A stretch of 64,000 nt of DNA from Mnemiopsis leidyi (Eukaryota > Ctenophora > Tentaculata > Lobata > Bolinopsidae), in the NCBI GenBank assembly GCA_000226015.1, contig JH153850.1, forward strand, positions 363,999 to 427,998, written 5' to 3'. The notes under the pieces are model-generated. The model was not told the DNA's origin. It ran no database searches and was given only the letters and a program-made list of their open reading frames with translations. The translations under genes were made by a program, and so were the position numbers. Each line of letters opens with the position of its first letter. Within the stretch, counting starts at the first letter, position 1. Positions 48,101-60,100 of the stretch are shown here, in pieces.

Positions 48101-51100
48101 AAGTGATTTTTTTGTAATGAGTATGTTCAAGGAGGTAGTGACTTAATCGCTTAAGGTACGACTTACGAAAGTGAATAGCATTGCTTTTTGCTACTTTGGA
48201 ATTTAACGCAAGTTTTTATGATCATCCAATGCCAGCCGACTGCCTAACTTTTCTAAATGGGACAATTTTAAGTAACTATTTAATATTAAGTTAGTAGTAC
48301 CACAAAAGTGTCAGCAATCACGCAGCACCTGCTGTTGTCTTTTTTATTTACAAATCGTGTTATAGAATATATGATATCACATATTCCATAGCCACCCAAC
48401 CCCATATACCAGTTTTGAGGGGGAATGACATCAATACTGTGACATTACCCATGTATCTTAGTACACGTCATTGTACACTGTAATCTATACATTAAGTACA
48501 TCTTGTTAGATGGGCGTCAAATTTCTAGGTGTTAATAGTCGGCACTCGGCGGTGCTCCTTGTTAAGGACTCAGATAACAAGAGAGTTTACCACAACCGTC
48601 AGGAGGAGGGCCAAGTTGACAACTACAACTCAGTTTTAGGAGTTTGTTATTCGTGTAGTAAGGGGAGAGGTCGGAGCAGGGAGTGGGGGTGTGAGAACGC
48701 TTTTAATAAGTTTTAAGATTGAGCGCTTTCCAAATGGATTTCACAAAAAATGTGTAGTTAAAAAAAACAAGCGCATGTAACAAAACTAAGGGGAAAATTA
48801 TCATGTCCATTTTTGTTTATTTTTGACATTACTCTGTTTGTCCATTTTTTGCAAACGGACAAAGAGCTTGAACCCCCCCCTCCCAAATAAACTTCTAAAC
48901 TGACCCTGCTGAAATTGTTCCAGAACAATCTGAAGGTTGGTGAGAGAGGCTTGGCAGGATGCAGCAGTATCCTCAGCAGCAATGGCTTGCTGCTGCGCGG
49001 CATCGCGCTGTGTCGTCAGCACGTGCACTTTAGATGTCAGTTCGGAGATTTCTAGTAATGTTTCAGCCCTGTTGGACATTGCTTTTTAGAGAAGATTTTT
49101 ATTCAACACATGTTTTTAACTTAATTTACCTGCCAATTGTGTGACTTATCATAAATATCAAATATGGAGCCGAGAAAGAATGATGATAATGACAATGAAC
49201 TTTCTGGGATGATTTTATAGTAAATTACTGGACTCGATTTGGAGTAGAGGGATTTCTCTTTCAGCTTAATCAGAAATAGGACTGCTGGTGTGGTTACGTC
49301 AATTTCATATGAGCATTCCTTGTTACAAAATGGACGTAACCACACAAGCATTCCTATTTCTGATTAAACTGGACTCGATTTGTTCTAGAACAAATGCCAT
49401 TACGATGTAAATATTATCAAAAAATAAGGGTCATCTGTTTTCAACCTTATCGATCTCACTTCACATTTTCAGAGCTGAAGCCATCAAGCCTAGCAGGTTA
49501 ATGGCCAGCTGGTTAAACCTAACAATTAAAACTCAGTACCCATCCCTCACTACGGACTACCTATTATCTACAGCGGCTGCCTTGCACCTGACCTAATCTA
49601 CCTAGCCATTTCTATCTGACCGAATCTATCTTACTGAAAGTTGAAACTACCTGACTAAATCCACTTAACTTTATCTACCTGACTAAATCTATCTCACTCG
49701 ACCTACCTGGCCAAATCCACCTGACCGAATCTACCTGAATTAAACTACCTGACCGAATCTACCTGAATTAAACTACCTTACAGAATCTACCTGACTGAAT
49801 CTAGAGACTGATTGGCAGAGAGGACTTCTTCTCTAAGAGTTGCCACTTCAGCCCTCAAGTCTTGCTCACTCCGAGTAGCCATCAGGTAATCCTCTGTGTG
49901 AGTTTCCTCTGCTTTCACCAAGTGCTCCTGCAACCTGAACCATGTTTCATTAAAATTTTATAAGAAAAGTGGGGGTTTAACAACTTTTAGTAAAGCATAA
50001 GATTCAATAGGTAAAGAGAAAAATTTTTGAAGTCACTTTAATCATCTTGTCTTATCATCACAATTACTTTGGCGGTGCGACTTTAAAAGTCTAGTGATAT
50101 CTCAATCTGAACGTTTTGCACAATTTCTCTTTCCAGACAATCCCATTAGAAATTGTATTCAGACAAAATCGCTTGGATTTAAAGGTTTCTTTTTCGTCGG
50201 ACCTAATTCTTGTCCGACGAAATTTCTGCTTGTCGCGTTTTTCAGAGTAGCTCCAAATTTTCATCATTAAAGCCGCCGGAGAGAAGGCCATGGTGATTTA
50301 ACACAGCGACAAACTGTGATGATGCGACCGGGTTATTGTGAACACATTATTACAGAGCTAGCGTGTAGAGACAATGCCTTGCCCATCTATGTGTACCAGC
50401 TAGACACCCAGGAACATCGCGACAAGCTGTGACTCTTAGTGTTAGCTGCGAGCCGCACGGAACTTTTATAAAATCTGTGTAGCGGGACGAACAATGGAGA
50501 GATCGGCCGACTGGGAGACGGGGAGTTAGCTTGCTCTTCTGCAGCTGCTCAGCAGCATCACTCTCTCACGGGTTTTAGGAATGTGCAAGCACATCAAAGG
50601 AATGCCGACGAGTAAATTACCACGTAAATTACACCCAACATTTGTCGGAAACGGCAGAAAGGTCTACCCGTTCATTATATCGAAAATGAAGGCAGAAACA
50701 CCGTCCAATGACGGCAGCGCAATAAACCCACGTGACCAAGTCGATCACAGAGGAACGTTTAGTCACGGCAAAGTTGGTGTTTAAAGTCGATGGATGTTGG
50801 AACTTTAACCTCCCCTTCCCTCCCCTCTATTAGCCCAACTCCTACCTTTCTAGTTCGGCACTGATCTTTTTCTCGCGATCGTTGGACTCGGCGATCAGTT
50901 TGTTTGCTTCCGATCGTAGGGCTTCCATGTTGTCGTGGAGCTTCTTGGCCTGGTGATTGTTGTGAAGTAGCGGGTGAGGTTCCGAGTAAAGGGGACAAAG
51001 AGGGGTATCTTGTTTTGATCTTTATAGACAAGGAGATGATTCCTTATAAATATATCTCTTCTAACTGTGTATATATATGGGGATAATATCTTGTCAGGAC

Positions 51101-54100
51101 AGTTGGTCTTAGGACAGTAATTCTGGGAAAAGGGTAGGAGCGATTGACGAGTGAAAAAGCATATATCGATCAATGTTGTTCATATGTGTTCATTACCCCT
51201 TCCAAAGAACAGCGTTATATCAAACTTTGAGATCTAACAAATTTTCCAGCTGATCGCACACCTGATCTTGGTAGAAGTCACGTTGGTGGATGAGCTCTAA
51301 GTTTTGTTGTGTGACACTCTCCAATTCCTTCTCGGTAGCAGTGTGGACTTTCTGTAGACGCATGTTCTGATCGATCAGCTTGTTCGTCTCCGCTTCGGAT
51401 AAGGAGGACTCGCTAGCGCTCACCATCTGTAACAGTGGTTTATAAACATTGAAATGAACAGTGATATAAACATTGAAATGAACAGTGATATAAACAGTCC
51501 GGTGAATAGACGTGAAGTTTTATTGAGTCTCATAGAACAATCCGATAGTTCAGAATTTCTTTTATTCTCTGAGTAGACTCGGACAAGTGACATCAACACA
51601 CATTAGAAACTTTTGTCCCTTGTCCGAAGCCCGAGTCCTCTTAGAGAAAACAAGAAATTTTGGACAATCAAATATAAACAGTAGAAATTAATTAGAAATT
51701 ACAATTATAGTGCCATTGAAGCGTAACGGTGATGGGAGGGGTTAACCATGCCAAAGGTCCAGAATTGGCATCCAGTCGAAATGATAAACCCAAATTTCAC
51801 AGTAAAAATTCTAAAATTGACAGAATATGCTGATGCCTCCGAAACATATTCCTCTTCAAGGAATATGGAACCTTGTCTTGCATCACATACCAACTATCTC
51901 CAACAAGACAATCTGAAATTTGCTGTACTAGCACTCGGACTTTTTGTTTTTTCTAGAATGATACAAAAATTGGGGTCATCTGGTTATTCAAAAATTGTGT
52001 TGCCATCAAAGGTGTAGAAGCATTTTTTATTCGGGAAATGCCAAACACCATACCCTGGGAAAGCCTTCTAAAGGCTATAAAATTTTTAAAAAGTCGATGG
52101 ATTAAAAACACAAAAAATTGAAAACTGAACAAACAAAACTGAACAAACAAAAACAAAATCATAGAAAAAGAAAAAATCATAAATTCGCGGTAGCCTTCGC
52201 ATTTTTGGGTTACAACCCCCCCCCCCCCTCCCCCACCATTTTCTATTTACCTCTCGAACAAAATTTTCCTCTGTCCAAACAGAATTTAACTTTTTCCAAA
52301 CAAAGTTTGCCGCTTTTAACCAAGTTTACCTCTGCTTCCAAAAGGTCCAACTTCAAATCCTTGTCACGGCACGCTTCAGCAAGCTTTGCACACTCAATCT
52401 CCGAGTCGCTAACTTTCTGTGTCAGCTCCTCGATCTGCTGCATCAAACCCGTCACATCACTGGGAACGTACGGAGTGATGACGTCACTGGTGACGTAGTT
52501 AACCGCCTCTACTGTTGAGGTGGGCGTGGTCACCTCTCCCAGTCCGAGTCTGGCCGCCTGAAATATTTCTTCGCTATTTTTGTCAAATTTTGGGTTTAGA
52601 TCATGACTTTTTGAATTAAAACTTTCTTGTTCATTTTATTAAGTTTTAATAAAGCAGGCTAGACTTATGATCAGAATTATCTTTCCTCTTTAAATGAAAT
52701 TGGTTATAAATTGTTGCGCAGTCACTAAGTATGTAGTATTAGTGTAAACCACGTTTGTAATGTGGAAGTGCTGCAAGATTGGTTTTGGTTGAACTGACTG
52801 CTGAGGCGTTTTGACCACCTAACGGACTACCGGCTTATAGCAAAATTGATAACTCAATCTTTACATAACACGTGCGTGATCTATTTGCAAGCAAGACGTG
52901 CATAAAGTATTGAATTTTGTGTTTATTTTGTCTGAGACTGAGGAGAGAGAATAGTTCTCTATGAGGGACATCTTTAGGTAAAACTAAATGGTTTATACGA
53001 ATTTAAGGCATCCTATCTTTAAAGTACTTGAAATTAAATATATTTGCCCCTGTTTTCAAAATTCGACAATTTCGGGGCTATATTATATTGTGTTACTGTT
53101 AAACAACTTGTTGGATGCGCTGTGCGCAGAATTAATTTTTGGCCACAGAAAAACGATTAGGCAACGACGATGGACATTAACCAGGGTAAGCTGCCGGAGC
53201 ATGGTCAACCATTTGAAGGTTATGCGGATCTTACCATCAAAACTAACCAGGACAACTATAATCTGATTCCGGGCTGTACGCCGAAAAATCAGGACACGCT
53301 CTCAACCATTTGGCGATCTTAACAGGACGGTTACCTTGTTTCAATCCTAGCTTCCTAGGGAGTATAGAACGATGTGGTGGAGGACGCTACGGCGGAGGAC
53401 GCTACGGTGAAGAATACTACGGCGGAGCTTTCCAAAAAGGGGTGGACCTTACGACTGCGGTGGAGATACGAGGGGTTCCTTGTGTAATAATGCCTCTAAA
53501 CTGTTAGTGTGACGGGGGAACAAAAATAATGCTTTTCAGGACACAATACACTAAGACTCCGCCGTATCTCCGTCCATGGTAATGTGAGATTGCGAGGATC
53601 TGGTGGGCCCCGCCGTAGCGTCCACCCTTTTTGGAAAGCTTCGCCGTAGCACCCTCCGCCAGAGTTTCCACAGCGGTAGCGTTCTCCGTTGTAGCGTCCG
53701 GCCTCCTTCCTAGGTAAATACCTTGTATTCGTCTGTCTGGTTGCTTCTGAAGAATTCAACGAGTTCGTTTGACTCAATTAGCTTTTTCTCCATCCTACAT
53801 ACTTGATCTGATAACTCCTCGATTTTGGAATCTTTAACTTCGAGTCGCGAGAGCGCCTGTTGAGCAGACGTGGTTAACATGGTAACAAGAGCTTCGTACT
53901 GATTTTAAAATAGCAAAACGGTTTGTTAAACTTAAAGTAGATATTATGATCTAAATATACATCTGAATTCACAAGAAAGACCCTCTCTTTGAAATTAAGG
54001 ACCATATGGCGACTATCAATTCAAGTGGAGGACGGTTGCAATTTAAGTTGAATAGGTTCTTTTAGAAGTGAATATTGTTTTTAATTATTCTTATTTTAAA

Positions 54101-57100
54101 AAATCAACAATAGTCACTCAGTGACCAGTAGTCAGTCAGTAAACTGTAGTCGCTAGGGGACAACTCTATATCCCCGGTGATAAAGATTAAAAACGCATTT
54201 TAATCCAGAGTAAAAACGGATCGACATTATAAGCGTCATTGAGTAGAAGAAACATAAACATGCTATGCTCGATTGACTCAGAAAAGCATCCTTACCTTTT
54301 TCAAGTTTTCTGAAACTTTCAATAGTTTACAGTCGACGTTTTCCCGTTCTCCCTCCTTGGAGCTAACTACTCTTCTCAGCTCTTGCACCTCTTCAGACAG
54401 CTTGCTTTTCTCTGCCACTACCGTGGAGTATTCTTCTTCAATGATTCCGCTCTCCTCCATTAACCGTTCTATTTCCGAGAGTAGCCTAGCTTTCTCTTTC
54501 TGAGCTGTTTTGATTTTGGTAAGTTGCGGGTTGTGAGTTTACCAGATACGGTTCAATGATTTCGGAAGGATTGCCAACACGATTGTTTAACACTTTAACA
54601 ATTTCGGTGGTATTGAGTTTTACTTACTTTTTGAGGCGCAAGAATATTTGTGTATTATTATTAAGCATGGGCAATTATTATTTTAGTACACACTTTCAAG
54701 GAGTGTATAATCCTATCCCCATAAAATTCTATATCCAAATATTCATAAATTGTCGACGTTTTTAGATTCCTAAATGTAGATTGTAGGGCGAATAAATCAT
54801 ACGTAAGTATATATTTTTCTTTCAGCTGACTTCACAAAATTCAGTGTATGGCGACAGAATCAAGTGTCCCAGTATCTGGCGGCTAGGATTAAAATCTCAT
54901 ACCCGTCTCCTTGTGTTCTTGAATCTTCCTTTCATACTCCGATTCTTTGGCGGCCGCATCGGCTGAATTGTCCGACATTTCTCGGCTTACTTTTATCAAA
55001 CTGTTTAGTTTCGAGATTTCATCTGAGAGCGCAGAGTTTTCCGTCCCCAAAACCTGTGATATAAACGTTCAAAGTTTTGTTCTGTCTAATTCAGTACCTC
55101 AATTTGTCTTTAAATTATCTCCCGGGTAAACTACCAGATACTCAGCTAAACTGATTAACTAAGTGATGACAGCTGAACTGCTCGGAAAGGCCAAATAGAA
55201 GGAATGCTAATTGTAGTAGCTGAGAACTGTTATTATTAACAACTTAATGTGATCAGTAGTGAAGGTTATAGAGATCCACAAGTTTAATGGCTGCTCATAA
55301 GATCAGTAAAGGGATTATTTTCGGATATTCTTGTCTATTTTCTCAGTTCGGTAAGGGCCGAATTTGATAAGTAATTGCTAAAAGCCCTCAGCGTATCGCG
55401 TCATGGCTTTCAGTCTAAAACAAAAATCAACACTCCCTGATAGATCACACCATGAAACAGAGATGCGGCAGTGTCCACAGACCGGGAAAAGTAGAAAACC
55501 GGTGCGAAAACGGGAAAATATCACCGCATATTTATTGACATAAATTTAGCTTTTCTTGTCAAGTCTAGCGCTTCAGATACATCAAACAGGAGCATCTGTC
55601 TTCTGGAAGTGATTACTTGTTGAATCAATTGCCGTGGCAAGCTGCTTTGACAGCGAATTGTGATACCCTCAAAGTTTCAGGACCATTCTACACCATGAGC
55701 CGTCTCACCAATCAGCCTTTCTCCAGACGGCTACTCTACAACTTTACAACTCGGTCTTTGCAATCAGTGACAATCTAGACGACTCCTACTCAGTACTCAC
55801 GCAATCTGGCGCAACTTGGAAAGTGCGAAAATTCCCAAAAATCCAGCCCTAAAAAGGAGGGGCTGACGAACGTACCGCGAGCTGACGGTTCAAGCGGTCT
55901 GTGTCTCTGTTAGCGGTATCGATCTGGTCTTTGAGCAAAGAGATATCAGCTTCGTGGGCAGCTGTCTTGTCAGACAGAATAGTGTTGTGTTCAGAGAGTT
56001 TGATCATGTCCTCTTGGTTGGATTTCAATTTTGAGATTTTACCTGGTGAAGTGAATACTTGCTTACTTGTTTACATGGAAAAATGTGACAATTTATGAGA
56101 TTGAGATTTTTCAAACAACTCAATCAAATTAATTAAATAATGTGAAATTCATATGACGAGAATATGAACGTTATTGAATGAAAAGTAGATTAAATATAAA
56201 GACGAAAGTCACACAAACGTTCCATATTATCATTGTGTAGTGTGTGCCATCCAAACAGAAAATTGAAAAACCTTGCAACATGCGGAGCTGCTCCGACTTA
56301 TCATCAAGTTTCCTCTTCAGCTCTCTCATCTCCGAACTGAGACAAGGCCCTCCCTCGCTGCCCCTTTCCCCTGACGCTATCTCCCTGATCTCCTCAAGTT
56401 GTGTAGCCGACAGTTTTGTCTCCAAGATAAAGGACAGTCCGCTCTGTTGGAGGCGAGTTTGATCGGATGTCAGGCGTTTTATCTCTTTTTGTAACATGGT
56501 GTTTTCTTCTTTGACCTTTTTGGTGTTAACGACAAGTTCCATTTTTTCTGAAACACAAATCATACCGTTAGCGTTAAAATTTATCAGTTAATCTTAAAGC
56601 ACGTTAAGACACAAATTCCAGGTAAAAACGAAAGTACGGCAATGACGACATCCAACAATACGTCAAAGTGGGGATGCCTGGCACGTACCTGCCTTTAACT
56701 GGTTACAAGATCTGACTACATTCTGATGTTCAGCTGTCAATCTCTCCAGCTTCTCTCCAGCTTCTCCAGACGATCGTCTAAGTGACGAGGTCGATTCTTG
56801 TAGTTCTGATATAAATTGGTCTTTTGTCCTTACCTGCATGTGCAATTATGTTTTTAGCGCGGCGCCAAATGGCACCTGTTAAGCACGTGCATTTTGCAGG
56901 AGGCAAGATGCACGAGCAACTCAAGCTCGGTGTGCATGCATGGTCAGTTTTGTAATTAAATGTGTGGGGACAACATGGTTATAAAATTTGATCAAGTCTC
57001 CTTCAGTCAACTATTGCCTTTCCCTGGCAATATTGAGAAAAATGATAAGACTCACTCTATAGACTATACCATAGCTGGTTTAACAACCTGAAGTTGAAGG

Positions 57101-60100
57101 CTCCGAATAGTTTCAGCCTGTCCGGCAGTCTCAGCTTGAAGACACGAAACAGAGGCTTTCAGTTCCACCTCCTGTCTCGACAGTGACTCAACTTGCTGGT
57201 TAGCGTGGAGCAGTTTGTATCCAGTCTCTTTCAGGGATTCTTTGTATCCGTCAACCTGGTTTTATTTGATTGAAGTGTGATTATCAATAAGAAAGTGTTA
57301 GATATTGTAGCACTTGATATCTCTTAATCGCCCAGAATCGCCTAATTTGTCACGAGAATTGTTAACGACAAATGGTCATTAAGAGTATGGGCAGTCCACA
57401 ATGTTAATGACAACTAGAAGGATGAAATTACCACTTCAATACAAAGTTGCAAAAAATTCAGCAATTCGGATGCTATACACAACATGAAGGCTGGTGCAGG
57501 ATGATATCGAGAATAACCATCCTCAATAGATTAATATTATCTCAAATTCACTCCCATTTACACACAATTGATATAAACAACATCTTCACCTGTATTTTGA
57601 GTGAGTCTACAAGACCTCTTAGTTCTTGGAAATCTTCATTTTGAACTGTATTTAGCGCTATTCGTAGTTGATGTATCTAAAACACCAGCATAATTATTCA
57701 CAACTATGTAGAGAGCATAGTCAAGACTCAAGAGGAAAATCGCTTTTATCAAAGGATAAGAAAATGTTAAAGCAAAGAATTCAAGATTGTCATTAAATAA
57801 CTTGGTCGTTGTTGACGCTATTGAGTGTAGACACTAGACAGCGTGTTCTGGATTCTCAAAATAAATATTTCATAATAACAAAACAAGTTGATAACAAATA
57901 AAAAAATCCCCGCACCTCTTTGTCTCTGTTTGACAGGGTTTGTTCTGTCTCCGAAAGTTTAGATCGAATCTTTCCTAGTTCCACAGTTTTAACTCCCATC
58001 TGAACATTCAAGTTCTCTATCGCTGCTTTGTATTGTGTGATACTGAAATGTCCTGGAGTAAAAACTTCAACTTCCTGCGAGCTTTGAGTAATATACATAT
58101 TTCTAGGCCATCAATTATTTCACTGACGGAACTATTTTCTGAATACACTGTTCACTGTCCAATGTATTTTATTATAAAAGAAAATTTCTCGCCTAAATGG
58201 TAAATTCTACTACACAAAAACTGCATCAAAACTACTATGCAAACCTTGCATCAGATACGGTCTTAATGGCAGAATCTTCTTCAAACTTAGAAATTTGCTC
58301 TTCTAAAGACTTGATAAGACTTTGAGAGTTTTCCAAATCCTTCACAAGATCGGTAAGGGAAGAATTTTCGGATTGCAGTTTGGAGACAAAATCTTCAGAC
58401 TTCTTCAGCCTTTCTTCAAGGTTTAACTTCTCTTGTTCGAGCTGAACAACGAACTCTGTTAATGAGTTGTCTAATTATCGCACGAAAGGCTTCATTTAAA
58501 ATGAAGCATTGAAGCGGAATCCCATTTAAAAATGAAAAATACAAAGCATGAAAACTGTAGGAATAAAAGGAAACCTGTTTGAAAAACCCTTGTTCCCTTT
58601 TAAATTGAAACTGAAGTTCAGAGTATTTTCTGTGTAATTCTGCTTCACTGTCTGACTCAGAACGCGATGATCTTCCTAAATAATACATAATAAATATGAC
58701 ATATAACCCGCCTATTATTATGAATAAATAGTATTGTGGTTTCAACATAAATAGTATTGTAGTAAGATTCTAACTTCTTTATTCAAATGTGAAAACACTA
58801 CTCGAGTCTCGGCATGATGTTAAATTTACCCGAAAGAGATTTACCCGAAAAGAGATTTACCCAAAAAGAGATTTACCCGAAAAAGATTCGATATCGGAAG
58901 CTCGTTGAAACTCCTCCCTCAAACTGGAAATAGCACGCTCGGTTTCCTGATCTTTAAGGGCAAGTTCGTTTTGGTGTTCGATGTAAACCGACCTTAGTTG
59001 AGCTTCCAATGCCTTAAGTAAACGGGTACTTGTAGAAACTTTTGATTGTTCCATTTTACAAACAGCAAGCTTACTGAACCTATACAATTCCCAATAATAT
59101 CTTTATATGTGATACCTGTACTTTCGTTTATTATTGACAACGTTTGTACATTGTTTATAACTGAGAACGTTCAAAATGTTCTAAATTGCCCTCAAACTTA
59201 CCTTAATCTTTGATTCACTTTCACCGTTCTCTTCCTTAGCCGAGGATACTAGTTTAGACTGAAATTGAACGAATTTAATCCATGGAAACGGGACGCGGAA
59301 CACCATAACAACTCAAACACGGTAATTTTATTATTGACATATACTACCATATGTATAAGGATGGTTTAAGGTTATGCAAGTTTTCAAACCTCATCAAAGC
59401 ATTCGCATTGATAGATTCAAATCGATAAGATGCCGAAAGAACTCCAAAATCCGGATTAATGTTTACCAAAGTACGACGCGCGCGCGGAACGTGTTTTGAC
59501 TTTGAATGACAATAAAGTATCGCAACACAATTTTGTCACGGCGGCCTCCAAGATCGGTCAAGGCAAATTCAAAATCAGGTGGCTCCGAGGATTTTTCGGA
59601 GGACAGGCGACAGTTTACTGCTTTAAAAGTTGAAGCAGATGCCAGTGAGTCCAATCTTCAGGCAAATAATATCCAATCTACTTACTATTTGGAAGGATCA
59701 GGGAGAAAATGAGTGATGGGCAAAAACAACTAGGACCTAGGTTGGATTTTCTTAGTTTCTTATCGATGTCAGTTGTGTAATGAATGCTCCGTCTTAATGA
59801 ATGGATCGTTTTTCTTAAACTTTAAAGTCCGTCAAATAGAGTGCGATAGACAAGAAAGAAAAGCAACAATGTATACATGTAGTAGTATGTAAATTACCTT
59901 AGCAGACATTTCCTCGAGTTGTGAAGCTAGCGTCTGGTTTTCGCTCGACAATCTACCTATTTCCATCTCACATAAGAAGGGATCGCTAAAGTCGATATCG
60001 CCTGACACATTCCTTATTCGTGTAGCACGGTTTTCTGTCTGCTTGTTTTCAAGTTCAAGAAACTTTTCTTTAAGCGCTTTTACTTCGTCCTGTAATGGCA

